64,000 nucleotides of DNA from Microvirga aerilata (lineage in GTDB: Bacteria; Pseudomonadota; Alphaproteobacteria; Rhizobiales; Beijerinckiaceae), in the NCBI RefSeq assembly GCF_016743775.1, contig NZ_JAEQMY010000022.1:1-64000 (forward strand), in the 5' to 3' direction. Below the pieces are notes generated by a model that saw only the letters and a program-made list of their open reading frames with translations, did not search any database and was not told the origin of the DNA. Made by a program: the position numbers and the translations under genes. This document shows, piece after piece, positions 46,798 through 55,847 of this stretch (its first letter is position 1; every line of letters begins with the position of its first letter).

Positions 46798-47096
46798 GAA
46801 TAGCTCCCCAGAGATGAAATCACGTTCAGGCCTTAGAATAGGCTTGGCCGTTCAGGATCAAGGAAGAGCTGCGGATAGGCTTAAGAAGGTCTGACCATGG
46901 CGCTTCCGTTACGGGCGCTGTCCCCCTCCTTGTGCGGAGAGCGCTAGCTCAGGGAACGCTCCAGGCTGGGGTGCCATTTCCCTCCCCCTCGTGGGGAGAA
47001 GGGCTGGTTGTGCACGGCTGCTCGGCTTGCGCAGAAGGAAGATACCCTCGAGCTCCCCTGAGAGGAGCGGGAAGGAGGTTTCTGTGGCGCTTCGAC
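46798..47096. other. Intergenic region with decayed repeat sequence
   Basis: No gene is seen. The stretch from about 46915 to 47090 has CCCTCCCCCTCGTGGGGAG and GAGAGGAGCGGGA blocks that resemble the GC-rich element near 27000 and the inner element near 50500, but the match is loose. Confidence 0.4.
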
Positions 47097-49250
47097 TTAG
47101 CCAACAACGGCCTCGGCCCTGTGATGCTTGCGGGCCACCGGGGGCTCCAGGGCCGGGTCGAGATCCGCCTTTTCCAGCGCCACCCGATTGTCGTGGAAGG
47201 CGGCACCGCCATAGGGCGCAACCTGATCGCCGCCGGTGAGCGTGTTGATGCCGCGCCCGAAGGGGTGCGCCGCATTGGGCCAGATGCCCTCGGCGATCAG
47301 CACGCCGCGCCTGACCCCGTCGAAGAGCTTGGCGCGCAGATAGACCTCGCCGCGATGGTTCTTCAGCTTCACCCAATCGCCCTCGGCGATGCTCTGTTTC
47401 TCGGCATCGACCGGGTGGATCATCACCTCGGGCCGCCGCTCCTTGTCGAGGGAGGTCGGGGTCTCGGTGAAGCTGGAATTGAGGAAGTTGCGGGCGGGAC
47501 TCGTGGCGAGGCGGAACGGATGCTCCTCCGTGGCCGCCTCGATCACCCCCCAATGGTCCGGCAGCGAGGGCATGCTGGCCCAGGGACCCATGGGGCCGTT
47601 GTTGTAGGACGGCACCTTCGTCCAGTCGGGCTTGAAGCGGAACTTGCCGTCCGGGTAGCCGAAGCCGTTGAGGAAATGCGCCTCCTCGAAGGGGGGTTGC
47701 GCGTCGAAGTGAACCTGGGCCTCCAGGCTTTCGAGGCTGCCCCAGCCGGAATTCTGCAGGGTCCAGTCGATGATCTCCCGCGGCTCCATGCTGAACCCGC
47801 GATGCCGGGCCCCGAGGCGTTCGGCGAGCCCGCGAAACACCTCATGGTTCGACCGGCATTCGCCCGGCGGATCGATGAGCTTGGGGCCGACCTGGAAGTG
47901 CTGGTGGCCGCCGCCCGAATAAAGATCGTCATGCTCCATGAACATGGTCGCGGGCAGCACGATGTCGGCCATGAGCGCCGTCTCAGTCATGAACTGCTCG
48001 TGCACGCAGACGAACAGGTCCTCGCGGGCAAAGCCCCGCTTCACCAGTTCCTGCTCCGGCGCCACGGAGACCGGGTTCGTGTTCTGGATCAGCATCGCCT
48101 TGACGGGCGGGCCGTCATAGAGCGCCACGGGGTCGCCGGTGAGCACCCGGCCGATCTGCGACTGGTCGAGAACGCGGATGCTTTTGTCGATGGCGTCATG
48201 GCCTTCGATCAAAGCCTTGTTCCAGTGGAAAATGCCGCTGTTGGAATGGAAGGCGCCGCCGCCCTCGACCTGCCACGCGCCGGTCACGGCCGGGATGGAC
48301 AGCGCCGCATGCATGTTGACCACGCCGTTGCGCTGGCGGCCGAAGCCGAAGCCCAGGCGGAAGTAAGTGCGCTTGGTCTCGCCCACGAGCTTGGCGAAGG
48401 CCTCGATCTCCTCCACCGGCAGGCCCGTGATGGCGGACGCCCAGGCCGGATCGCGGGTGCGCAAGTGCTCTTCCAGCTCGCGCGGATGATCCGTGTAGCG
48501 CTCCAGGTAATCCCAATCGGCATAACCGTCGCGGAAGAGCACGTGCATCACCGCGCAGGCGAGCGCCCCATCGGTGCCGGGGCGCACCAGCAGCGCCATG
48601 TCGGCCTGCTTCATGGTGGCGTTCTGATAGATGTCGATGGCCACGATCTTGGCGCCGCGTTCCTTGCGGGCCTTCATCGCGTGGGTCATCACGTTGACCT
48701 GGGTGTGAACCGGGTTGGTGCCCCAGATCACGATGCAGTCGGACGCCGCCATCTCGCGCGGATCGGCGCCCCGCAGATGGCCGGTGCCGGCCACGTACCC
48801 CGTCCAGCTCATGGCGGTGCAGATGGTGGAATACTGGCCGGAATACTTTTTGACATGGCGCAGGCGGTTGATGCCGTCGCGCATCACATAGCCCATGGTT
48901 CCGGCATAGTAGTAGGGCCACACGGCCTCGGAGCCGAACTCGCGCTCGGCCTCCAAGAACTTTTGAGCCACGATATCGAGAGCCTCGTCCCAGGAGATGC
49001 GCTCGAAGGATCCTGAGCCCTTCGGGCCGGTGCGCCGCAGGGGGTAGAGCAGCCGGTCCGGGTTGTGGATGCGCTCGGCGTAGCGGGCCACCTTGGCGCA
49101 GATCACGCCCGCCGTGTAGGTGTTCGACTTCGCCCCATGGACGCGGCCGATGGTGCGGCCGTCGATCACCTCCACCTCGAGGGAGCAGACGGAGGGGCAA
49201 TCGTGCGGGCAGACGGACGAGCGGCGCTCGATGCGGGGAGCTTGGTTCAT
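47097..49250 (-). CDS. Molybdopterin-dependent oxidoreductase, DMSO reductase family
   Basis: The 717-residue protein belongs to the large catalytic-subunit family that includes formate dehydrogenases and DMSO reductases. An N-terminal iron-sulfur motif has Cys14, Cys18 and Cys22, with Cys51 as the fourth ligand. The pterin-binding domains follow, with GTMGYVMRDGINRLRH near 115, CIVIWGTNPVHTQVNVMTHA near 182 and the C-terminal beta-barrel around 590-705 containing GDWVKLKNHRGEVYLRAKL. No signal peptide is present, so it is cytoplasmic. The molybdenum ligand and the substrate cannot be settled by eye. No partner subunit gene is next to it. Confidence 0.88.
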   Translation of the reverse strand: MNQAPRIERRSSVCPHDCPSVCSLEVEVIDGRTIGRVHGAKSNTYTAGVICAKVARYAERIHNPDRLLYPLRRTGPKGSGSFERISWDEALDIVAQKFLEAEREFGSEAVWPYYYAGTMGYVMRDGINRLRHVKKYSGQYSTICTAMSWTGYVAGTGHLRGADPREMAASDCIVIWGTNPVHTQVNVMTHAMKARKERGAKIVAIDIYQNATMKQADMALLVRPGTDGALACAVMHVLFRDGYADWDYLERYTDHPRELEEHLRTRDPAWASAITGLPVEEIEAFAKLVGETKRTYFRLGFGFGRQRNGVVNMHAALSIPAVTGAWQVEGGGAFHSNSGIFHWNKALIEGHDAIDKSIRVLDQSQIGRVLTGDPVALYDGPPVKAMLIQNTNPVSVAPEQELVKRGFAREDLFVCVHEQFMTETALMADIVLPATMFMEHDDLYSGGGHQHFQVGPKLIDPPGECRSNHEVFRGLAERLGARHRGFSMEPREIIDWTLQNSGWGSLESLEAQVHFDAQPPFEEAHFLNGFGYPDGKFRFKPDWTKVPSYNNGPMGPWASMPSLPDHWGVIEAATEEHPFRLATSPARNFLNSSFTETPTSLDKERRPEVMIHPVDAEKQSIAEGDWVKLKNHRGEVYLRAKLFDGVRRGVLIAEGIWPNAAHPFGRGINTLTGGDQVAPYGGAAFHDNRVALEKADLDPALEPPVARKHHRAEAVVG

Positions 49251-49284
49251 GGCGGGCGCATGATGGGGGAAAGGGCCTGAAATG

Positions 49285-49307
49285 AAAAGGCCGCCCGGGG
49301 GCGGCCT
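49285..49307 (-). terminator. Factor-independent terminator of ndk
   Basis: On the minus strand AGGCCGCC and GGCGGCCT form an eight-base stem with a four-base loop, followed by TTTTCATT. It lies after the family B repeat that follows ndk and just upstream of the oxidoreductase start, separating the two genes. Confidence 0.8.
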
Positions 49308-49316
49308 ATGATCTCG

Positions 49317-49418
49317 GTGTCAGTCCCGGCCGGAGCGCAGCGGAGGGGAAGGGAATCCGTTCAACAGCGCTCGATCGCGGGTCCCCTTCCCGGCCTGCGG
49401 CGGCCGGGGATGACAGGG
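49317..49418. repeat. Dispersed palindromic repeat, family B variant
   Basis: Ends GTGTCAGTCCCGGCCGG and CCGGCCGGGGATGACAG are near mirror images, with GGGAAGGGAATCC facing GGGTCCCCTTCCC inside. It lies between the ndk stop and the ndk terminator, so it would be part of the ndk transcript. Confidence 0.8.
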
Positions 49419-49422
49419 CTGG

Positions 49423-49845
49423 TTAGCCGACGATCTCGTTGCCCGAGAAGAACTGGGCGATCTCGATCTTGGCGTTGTCCTGGCTGTCGGAGCCGTGGAC
49501 GGAGTTCTCGCCGATGGACCGGGCGTAGAGCTTGCGGATCGTGCCCTCGGCGGCGCTCTCCGGGTTGGTGGCGCCCATGATCTCACGGTAGCGCAGAACG
49601 GCGTTCTCACCTTCGAGAACCTGCACGACCACGGGGGCGGAGATCATGAAGTCCACGAGCTCGCCGAAGAAGGGGCGCTCCTTGTGGACGGCGTAGAACG
49701 TCTCGGCCTCGCGGCGGCTCATGAGGATGCGCTTCTGCGCCACGATGCGCAGGCCCGCCTTCTCGATGACGGCGTTGACGGCGCCGGTGAGGTTCCGCTC
49801 GGTCGCGTCGGGCTTGATGATGGAGAAAGTGCGCTCGATGGCCAT
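49423..49845 (-). CDS. ndk: Nucleoside diphosphate kinase
   Basis: Ndk transfers the gamma-phosphate between nucleoside triphosphates through a phosphohistidine. The 140-residue protein is full length: [18 protein letters not shown] near residue 3, the [11 protein letters not shown] block near 50 and the active-site segment NSVHGSDS with the catalytic histidine near 117. Nothing unusual is seen. It is a single gene followed by a repeat and terminator. Confidence 0.97.
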   Translation of the reverse strand: MAIERTFSIIKPDATERNLTGAVNAVIEKAGLRIVAQKRILMSRREAETFYAVHKERPFFGELVDFMISAPVVVQVLEGENAVLRYREIMGATNPESAAEGTIRKLYARSIGENSVHGSDSQDNAKIEIAQFFSGNEIVG

Positions 49846-49976
49846 GATGGTTCGCTTCTATTCAAGAGAAAAACGGTGAAGTGGGGCGCTTATAGCGGCG
49901 AGCCCCTTGTGCCTCAAGCGCCTTTTGGCCCCTCCTCACTTGGAAAGCTTGACCGCCTCCCCTAGTCTTCCCCCCA

Positions 49977-49997
49977 ACCGGTCCGGTGAAGACCGGT
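49977..49997. other. Small palindrome before the DUF2147 gene
   Basis: ACCGGTC (49977-49983) and its complement GACCGGT (49991-49997) flank a seven-base loop, 16 bases before the start codon. It may be an operator or a leader hairpin; there is no T run. Confidence 0.4.
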
Positions 49998-50013
49998 CTT
50001 ATGGGAGTTCCCA

Positions 50014-50421
50014 ATGAACAAAACCATCCTCGCCGCCTTCGGCCTTCTCCTGCTGACCCTTCCGGCACAGGCCCAACCCGCCGACCCGAGCGGCACATAC
50101 TTGAGCGAGACCGGCGAGACCCGGGTCCGCATCGCCCGCTGCGGAGGCGCCTATTGCGGCACCATCATCTCCGTGCAGGGCGAGGCCAAGGACGTGAACA
50201 ACCCGGACGCCAAGCTGAAGGGCCGCAATCTGGTGGGCGTTCAGATGCTCTCCAACATCCAGCCGGCCCCCGACGGCTTCACGGGCCAGCTCTACAACTA
50301 CAAGGACGGCAAAACCTATAACGGCAAGATGAGCTTTGCCGGCGGCAAATCCATGCAGCTCTCCGGCTGCGTGCTGGGCGGGCTGATCTGCCGCTCGCAG
50401 ACCTGGGCGAAGGTGAACTGA
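50014..50421 (+). CDS. Exported DUF2147 domain protein
   Basis: The 135-residue protein has a signal peptide (MNKTILAAFGLLLLTLPAQA, cleavage after residue 20) and one DUF2147 domain: GTYLSETGETRVRIARCGGA, CGTIISVQ, then KGRNLVGVQMLSNIQ and YNGKMSF. Two cysteines around CGGAYCG and two near CVLGGLIC could pair. Family members are periplasmic or lipid-associated barrel proteins of unknown role. GGGAG before the ATG supports the start. It is convergent with the GST gene. Confidence 0.85.
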   Translation: MNKTILAAFGLLLLTLPAQAQPADPSGTYLSETGETRVRIARCGGAYCGTIISVQGEAKDVNNPDAKLKGRNLVGVQMLSNIQPAPDGFTGQLYNYKDGKTYNGKMSFAGGKSMQLSGCVLGGLICRSQTWAKVN

Positions 50422-50433
50422 GGACGAGAGAAG

Positions 50434-50657
50434 AGCGTCATCCCGGGGCTGCGAAGCGGAACCCGGGATCGCCGGACGAGAATGGCGCAAGTAATCCTCT
50501 CCCCTTCGACAGGAGAGGGTGGCCTGCGCAGCAGGTCGGGAGAGGGGCCGTGCTCAGGCGAGGTCCGCCCCCTCTCCCGGCTCACTTCGTTCGCCACCCT
50601 CCCCCGCAAGGGAGTGATGGACATAGCGCACCATCCTTCACGGTCCGGGATGACGCT
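50434..50657. repeat. Composite repeat: family B ends around a different GC-rich element
   Basis: The outer arms AGCGTCATCCCGG (50434-50446) and CCGGGATGACGCT (50645-50657) are exact mirror images. Between them lies another palindromic element (about 50499-50625) with GGAGAGGGTGGC facing GCCACCCTCCCC. It fills the spacer between two convergent genes and is a second example of one repeat family inside another. Confidence 0.7.
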
Positions 50658-50668
50658 TTCTCGGAACG

Positions 50669-51376
50669 CTACCGCGCCTTCTGGCCGAACAGCACGGCTT
50701 GCACCGCCGGGTCCGTGAGATCGGTCTTGTTGCGGTCCTCGGAACTCACCGCAATGCCCCGCTGGACCGCCGGACGCTCCAGCACCGCCGCAAGCCATCG
50801 CTTGACGTTCGGGAAATCCTCGATGTTCTGGCCCTGGCGCTCCCAGAGCTTCGCCCATGGGGCAATGGCCATGTCGGCAATGGAATACTCGCCTGCCACG
50901 AATTCCCGGTCGGCCAGCTGCTTGTTCAACACGCCATAAAGGCGGTTGGTCTCGTTGGTGTAGCGGTCGATGGCATAAGGCACCTTCTCGGGCGCATAGA
51001 TGCGGAAATGGTGGGTCTGGCCGAGCATGGGGCCGAAGCCGCCCATCTGCCAGAACAGCCATTGGTCGACCTCGACCCCCTTGCGTTCGTCCTGCGGATA
51101 GAAGCGGCCTGTCTTGCGGCCGAGATATTGCAGGATCGCGCCGGATTCGAACACGGAGATCGGCTGGCCGTCCGGACCGTCGTAGTCGACGATGGCAGGC
51201 ATCTTGTTGTTGGGCGAGATGCTCAAGAACTCCGGCTTGAACTGGTCGCCCTTGCCGATGTTCACCGGGTGGATCGCATAAGGCAGCCCGCATTCCTCGA
51301 GCATGATGGTGATCTTCCATCCGTTCGGAGTCGGCCAGTAATAAAGATCGATCGGGTGCTGCGTGGAAGCCGCCAT
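50669..51376 (-). CDS. Glutathione S-transferase family protein, YghU/YfcG-like
   Basis: The 235-residue protein has a thioredoxin-like N-terminal domain (LYYWPTPNGWKITIMLEECG, then NNKMPAIVD with the conserved cis-proline near residue 60) and an all-helical C-terminal domain containing VAGEYSIADMAIAPW near 160. The TPNGWK start resembles the disulfide-bond oxidoreductase group YghU/YfcG, which use glutathione without the classical catalytic serine or tyrosine. Substrate is unknown. It is a single minus-strand gene next to the composite repeat. Confidence 0.87.
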   Translation of the reverse strand: MAASTQHPIDLYYWPTPNGWKITIMLEECGLPYAIHPVNIGKGDQFKPEFLSISPNNKMPAIVDYDGPDGQPISVFESGAILQYLGRKTGRFYPQDERKGVEVDQWLFWQMGGFGPMLGQTHHFRIYAPEKVPYAIDRYTNETNRLYGVLNKQLADREFVAGEYSIADMAIAPWAKLWERQGQNIEDFPNVKRWLAAVLERPAVQRGIAVSSEDRNKTDLTDPAVQAVLFGQKAR

Positions 51377-51578
51377 GGCATGCCTCTCCTTGGGTGACGA
51401 TACGGTCGGGGCCGGACGTTAAGACATAAGATTGGGCGTGGCACCATCGCGTGCAATGAAATTCCGTGGAAAGAGCGCATGGCAGCCCTCCGGTGCCTGC
51501 ATGCTCCCTTGCATGTTTTAACGTTTCGTCTGAGATGCCCTGCGGCGCCTCGTGAAGCGCCTATGGGGGGATCCGACG

Positions 51579-51830
51579 ATGAACCGACTTGCCAGCTCCG
51601 CTCTCGCTGCCGCCGTGGCCTTGTTCCTGGCCGGCTCCGCTCAGGCCGCCGCCGAGGCGAAGCCGAAGAGGGAGCCGACCGCGGCCCAGCTCGCCGCCCG
51701 CGAGCGCATGAGCAAGTGCAGCGTCGAGTGGAAGGAAGCCAAGGCCGGCGGATCGCTCGCGAAGGACGCCAAGTGGCCGAAGTTCTGGAGCGAATGCAAC
51801 AAGCGCCTGAAGGGCGGCACGAAGGCCTGA
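51579..51830 (+). CDS. Small exported PsiF-like protein
   Basis: The 83-residue protein has a signal peptide (hydrophobic run at residues 6-17, cleavage after AQA near 21) and a short mature part with two cysteines in the pattern MSKCSVEWKEAK and WSECNKRLKGG, resembling one PsiF repeat, a phosphate-starvation-related domain of unknown function. The segment between is rich in Lys and Ala. A GGGGGGA stretch nine bases upstream supports the ATG at 51579. The PsiF assignment is tentative. Confidence 0.65.
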   Translation: MNRLASSALAAAVALFLAGSAQAAAEAKPKREPTAAQLAARERMSKCSVEWKEAKAGGSLAKDAKWPKFWSECNKRLKGGTKA

Positions 51831-51866
51831 GACGTCCGGTAGGCACGACGGCCCGCGGGTCTTCCC

Positions 51867-52002
51867 TGCTATCCCGGGGCCGCTTTGGCGGAGCCCGGGA
51901 TCCGCAACCGCTAACGGTTCAGAACGAGCGAAATGGCTGCCGCCGCGCTTGACGCTCAAAGATCGTGTTTATGGATCCCCGCCTGCGCGGGATGACAGTG
52001 GT
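51867..52002. repeat. Dispersed palindromic repeat, family B
   Basis: CTATCCCGGGGCCGC at the left and CGCGGGATGACAG at the right are imperfect mirrors, with GAGCCCGGGATCC facing TATGGATCCCCGCC inside. It fills the spacer between the PsiF-like gene and a convergent GNAT gene. Confidence 0.75.
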
Positions 52003-52023
52003 GTGTCTGCACCACCGATTGCC

Positions 52024-52482
52024 TCAAAGCTTCTTCTTGAAACCCTCGTGACTGCGCGAGAAGCCCAGGCGCTCATAGAAGCGGTGGGCGTCCGCGCGGG
52101 TCTTGTTGGAGGTCAGCTCCAGCATTGCCGCTCCATGGGTGCGGGCGTGGTCTTCGGCAAACGCCATCATCCGCGCGCCGATGCCGGCCGAGCGCCGTGC
52201 GGCCCTCACCTTCACGCTCTCCACCTTCACGCGCAGGGCCCCGCGTCCGGTGAGGTTGGGAATGAAGGTCAGCTGGAACGTGCCGACGACCTGATCTCCT
52301 TCGACCGCCACGAACAACCTGTTCTCGGAACTGCGCTCGATGGCGGCGAAAGCCGCCTCATAGGCAGGCTGGGTCTCGGGTGACCAAGCATCCCCGTGGG
52401 AGCCGAGAGCGTCCTCCTCGTGCAGGCGGATGATCGCTTCGAGGTCGCCGGCCTGCGCTTCGCGGATCGAGAGATCGCTCAT
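52024..52482 (-). CDS. GNAT-family N-acetyltransferase
   Basis: The 152-residue protein has the GNAT acetyl-CoA loop in VRAARRSAGIGARMMAFAED near residue 95 and the late block TRADAHRFYERLGFSRSHEG. I start at 52482 (MSDLSIREAQAGDLEAI), which overlaps the stop of the upstream GST gene by four bases; a longer open frame would run deep into that gene. It is the second gene of a two-gene GST-GNAT unit. The substrate is unknown. Confidence 0.87.
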   Translation of the reverse strand: MSDLSIREAQAGDLEAIIRLHEEDALGSHGDAWSPETQPAYEAAFAAIERSSENRLFVAVEGDQVVGTFQLTFIPNLTGRGALRVKVESVKVRAARRSAGIGARMMAFAEDHARTHGAAMLELTSNKTRADAHRFYERLGFSRSHEGFKKKL

Positions 52483-53120
52483 GCGGCCTCGCGCGATGCA
52501 GCTGGAAGCAGACCCTTCGGGCTCTCGAATCCCGGCAGGGCCTCCACCCGCTTCAGCCATGCGGCGACGTTGAGATAAGGGGCAAGATCGACCGCCGCCT
52601 CGCCTGCATAGACCAGGACTCCATAGATATCGATATCGGCGATGGTCGTGCCTTCTCCGACAATCCAGTCCTTGCCGGCCAAATGCCGGTCCAGGGTCCT
52701 GAGCGCGGAGGCCGCGTTCGCGGCACAGAATTCAAGGCTTTCCTCGCCGCCCTTCATGAAGCCGAGACGGATGCCGCGCGAGCGATAAATGGCCGGAGCC
52801 AGACGGTCGAAATCCCAGTAGAGCCACTCGCGCACCTGAAGGCGCTCGTCGAGGGTTGCTCCACCGAACCTGCCCAAGGCATCGGCCAGATATTCCAGGA
52901 TTGCCGCCGATTGGCAGAGATGGCGGCCGTTGTTCCGGTCGACCAGCAGCGGCACCTGACCGTAGCGCTGCTTGGACAGGTAAGGCGGCTGCTTGTGCTC
53001 GCCCTCCATGAGGTTCACGTGCAGGTAATCGAAGGGCTCACCGGCCAGGGCCAGCATCAGGCCGACCTTGTAGGTCGGTCCCGAAAGGAAGACGCCATTC
53101 AGTTCGAAACGTGCCGGCAT
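52479..53120 (-). CDS. Glutathione S-transferase family protein
   Basis: The 213-residue protein shows a thioredoxin-like N-terminal domain (LSGPTYKVGLMLALAGEPF, then YGQVPLLVDRNNGRHLCQSAAI with the conserved proline and the QSxAI glutathione-binding turn near residue 67) and a helical C-terminal domain with EGTTIADIDIYGVLVY near 158. It resembles the Gst group without a specific substrate assignment. Its stop overlaps the start of the following GNAT gene (ATGA), so the pair is co-translated. Confidence 0.88.
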   Translation of the reverse strand: MPARFELNGVFLSGPTYKVGLMLALAGEPFDYLHVNLMEGEHKQPPYLSKQRYGQVPLLVDRNNGRHLCQSAAILEYLADALGRFGGATLDERLQVREWLYWDFDRLAPAIYRSRGIRLGFMKGGEESLEFCAANAASALRTLDRHLAGKDWIVGEGTTIADIDIYGVLVYAGEAAVDLAPYLNVAAWLKRVEALPGFESPKGLLPAASREAA

Positions 53121-53289
53121 GAGAAAGCCCCTGGAAGAGAATTCTGTCGCCGCAGACCCTAGTCGATTGCCTCCCGCTGGAAAAGGACCAGAATCTCAGG
53201 CTTGACGACCGGCTCGCCAATATTCCCACCTCATCAGGATGAGGACCTGAGCGAATGCCCCATATAGGCCCCGTCCCTGAGGAGATGTC

Positions 53290-53709
53290 ATGCCCACCAT
53301 GGAACGCGAACGGAAGCTTCTGCAGCAGAGCGTGGCCATCGTCGCCACCATTCCGGTTGCCACCGGGCTCTACGGTGTCCTGTTCGGGCAGGCGCTTACG
53401 GGCGATGCGGTGAGCATCTCGGCGGAGAGCCATTTCCGCTTCATGTCCGGCCTTCTGCTCGGCATCGGCCTGGGCTTCTGGAGCACCTTGCCGGGTATCG
53501 AAACCCACACGGGCCGGTTTCGGCTGCTGACGTTGCTGATCGTGATCGGCGGCCTGGGCCGCCTGATCGGCCTTGGGCTGACCGGCCTGCCCTCGCTCTT
53601 CATGGTCGGCGGATTGGCGGTCGAGCTCGTCGTCGCGCCGATCCTATGCCTGTGGCAGACCCGGGTCGCCAATCTCTACGCCGACGAGCATGGGGTGGCC
53701 GAGCCGTGA
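53290..53709 (+). CDS. DUF4345 four-helix membrane protein
   Basis: The 139-residue protein has four membrane helices (about residues 14-34, 50-66, 78-96 and 103-123) and the DUF4345 hallmark SHFRFMSGLLLGIGLGF near 47, followed by VIGGLGRLIGLGL. Function of the family is unknown. GAGGAG four to nine bases before the ATG supports the start. It is divergent from the GST gene. Confidence 0.82.
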   Translation: MPTMERERKLLQQSVAIVATIPVATGLYGVLFGQALTGDAVSISAESHFRFMSGLLLGIGLGFWSTLPGIETHTGRFRLLTLLIVIGGLGRLIGLGLTGLPSLFMVGGLAVELVVAPILCLWQTRVANLYADEHGVAEP

Positions 53710-53750
53710 GCGGCTCGCGTCGCATACCCACTGGGCTGTTTCCCGCGGCA

Positions 53751-53936
53751 TCAATCCCGTCCGCTCACGTCTTCGCCGATATCCTTGAGCAAGCGCGGGC
53801 CGAGCCGCGCCCGCAGTGAAGCGGGCAACTCGGACGGGGGAAGTGATTTCAGCGGCTTCTGTCCGCGCTCCCGCACGGCGGGAATGAGATCAATGCGGAC
53901 GGTCAGCCAGACGAGGGGGAGCGTGATCTGTTTCAT
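53751..53936 (-). CDS. Possible small basic protein, unknown function
   Basis: This 61-residue open frame starts with MKQITLPLVWLTVRIDLIP and continues with a basic, proline-containing tail (GQKPLKSLPPSELPASLRARLGP). A weak AGG lies about six bases upstream. No family is recognised. It could be real because the N-terminal half alternates hydrophobic residues in a strand-like way, but chance cannot be excluded. Confidence 0.35.
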   Translation of the reverse strand: MKQITLPLVWLTVRIDLIPAVRERGQKPLKSLPPSELPASLRARLGPRLLKDIGEDVSGRD

Positions 53937-54095
53937 CGGAACCTGCAGCGAGAAGGGAGGGAAGCAATGCGGCGAATGCGCATGGTGCAAACATCATGGC
54001 CATGTGACGCCTCCCTCGGCTGCAGGTGATAGCAATGCGGCTGAACCGATCAGCCACGGAAACAGATTAACATATCCTCGATGACTTTGCCAACC

Positions 54096-54728
54096 TCAGG
54101 CTTTCAGCTCGCGGACGCCGTCGAGGAAAAGCTTTGCGCCGATGGCGCCGAAGATGGTCCCGAAACCTGCCTCGATCCCCCGGAAGAAGCGCGCATAGAC
54201 GCGCATGGCGAGCCCGGTCGAGAAGATCAGGGCGTAGGCGCCATAGATCAGCATGGCCGACACGGAAGCGACCACGTCGATGAACAGGAGGTGCGGCGCC
54301 GATAGGCCGGAGGATGCGAGATACATGGAGATCGCCACCCACACCAGGGCAGCCTTCGGGTTCGTGATCGCAACGAAGAACCCACGACCGTAAGCCGCCG
54401 CGGCACGTGCTTCCGCGCGTTTCGCAACAGCCCCCTCGCCGGAGGACATGAAGGCGGCCCGCAGGGCTTTCAGGCCCAGATACAGGAGATAGCCGCCGCC
54501 GACGAGGCGCATGGCCGTGGTCGTTTGCGGAAAGGCGTTGAGGACGGCACCGATCCCCAAAGTGGCGAGACTGGCCCAGATGAAGACGCCCGTGGCGATC
54601 CCGGCCGCGGTGACGATGCCGAGCCGACGGCCGCTGCCGAGAGAGATCGACAACACAGCCATCATGTTCGGGCCAGGCGACGCCTGGGCTAAAAAGATGC
54701 CGACGAGGATGCTCGCTACTTCAAGCAT
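54096..54728 (-). CDS. LysE/RhtB family amino-acid exporter
   Basis: The 210-residue protein has about six membrane helices in the LysE pattern: helix 1 with the family start GIFLAQASPGPNMMAVLSIS near residue 9, then IATGVFIWASLATLGIGAV near 44, GYLLYLGLKALRAAF near 78 and FFVAITNPKAALVWVAI near 115. Substrates of this family are amino acids or derivatives such as homoserine; the preference is not visible. It stands alone on the minus strand and is divergent from the following dehydrogenase. Confidence 0.88.
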   Translation of the reverse strand: MLEVASILVGIFLAQASPGPNMMAVLSISLGSGRRLGIVTAAGIATGVFIWASLATLGIGAVLNAFPQTTTAMRLVGGGYLLYLGLKALRAAFMSSGEGAVAKRAEARAAAAYGRGFFVAITNPKAALVWVAISMYLASSGLSAPHLLFIDVVASVSAMLIYGAYALIFSTGLAMRVYARFFRGIEAGFGTIFGAIGAKLFLDGVRELKA

Positions 54729-54888
54729 GGGGCTTCCAGTCCGGACAGTGTCCCTGTGAGATGAAGATCGACTGCAGCCTGAACGTTCAAGGCCGATTGT
54801 TCAAATCGGAATTCCACCCGCAGGGAAATATGTGTGAACTCGCGCTGGCCGCTTGCGGGAGCGCTCATGTTCGGCAAAAGCTCCGCCC

Positions 54889-55830
54889 ATGCTGCGCCTC
54901 GTTGCTCACCGTCTCGGCCCTCCCGGGGAGGTTCTGTCCGTCGAGCCTGCCGACCTGCCTCAGCCGGAACCATCCGGCGTGGTGGTCCGCATGCTGTCGA
55001 GCGCCATCAACCCGTCCGACAGGCTGACCATCAGCGGAGCCTATCCTCACCGAACCGCACTGCCCTTCATCCCCGGATACGAAGGTGTCGGCATCGTTGA
55101 GGCAACAGGCCGCGAGGTGCATGGCCTTCATGCCGGACAGAGGGTTCTTCCCCTCGGCTCCGCCGGAGGATGGCAGACGTTCAAGGGGTCGCCCGGCCGG
55201 TGGTGCGTGCCCGTGCCTGACGATCTCACCGATGATCAAGCGGCAACCGCTTACATCAACCCGTTGACGGCGCGCCTCATGCTGCGCGCCATAGCGCCTG
55301 CGCCCGGAGCATCGATCGGGATCAACGCGGCCGCATCCGCCATCGGGCGCATGCTGGTTCGCATGGTTCATGCGGCGGGCGCCCGCCCCGTGGCCATCGT
55401 GCGCTCCTCCCGCGCAAGAGCCTTGCTGGAGGACGAGCCGGTCGCGGAGGTTGTTTTCGACGGCACGGCCTTGCCCTTGCTGGATGCGGGGCTCGATGCC
55501 GTGGGCGGCGCGAGCGGGACCGCCCTGGCCGCAGCCGTGAAGCCGGGCGGCCCTTTCCTTCACTACGGCCTTCTGTCAGGCGAGCCGCTGCCACCTGGCC
55601 TTCAGCGTCAAAGCAGTGCGGCGGTGCAGCTGTTCTGGTTGCGCGCCTGGGTGCATGCGGCAAGCCGCGAACAGCTCTGCGAGGCCATGGCGGAGGTGTT
55701 CGGCGATATCCGATCGGGTCTCGTCAGGACAACCGTGGAAGCCCGTTACCCGCTCGAGGAATTCCGCCGGGCTCTGGCGCATGACGCGAGCCCTCACCGC
55801 AGCGGCAAGGTGCTCCTCACCCTGGTTTGA
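54889..55830 (+). CDS. Medium-chain dehydrogenase/reductase, enoyl reductase (MECR)-like
   Basis: The 313-residue protein has a GroES-like N-terminal domain (SSAINPSDRLTISGAYP, LPFIPGYEGVGIVEATG) and a Rossmann domain. NADPH-binding residues are suggested by GASIGINAAASAIGRMLVRM near residue 145. No zinc-binding cysteines or histidines are evident, fitting the zinc-free quinone or enoyl-thioester reductase branch. The INPSD start resembles mitochondrial trans-2-enoyl reductase. I start at 54889 (MLRLVAHRLG). Substrate is inferred only by type. Confidence 0.83.
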   Translation: MLRLVAHRLGPPGEVLSVEPADLPQPEPSGVVVRMLSSAINPSDRLTISGAYPHRTALPFIPGYEGVGIVEATGREVHGLHAGQRVLPLGSAGGWQTFKGSPGRWCVPVPDDLTDDQAATAYINPLTARLMLRAIAPAPGASIGINAAASAIGRMLVRMVHAAGARPVAIVRSSRARALLEDEPVAEVVFDGTALPLLDAGLDAVGGASGTALAAAVKPGGPFLHYGLLSGEPLPPGLQRQSSAAVQLFWLRAWVHAASREQLCEAMAEVFGDIRSGLVRTTVEARYPLEEFRRALAHDASPHRSGKVLLTLV

Positions 55831-55847
55831 GGCCGGGGCCGCGTGCC

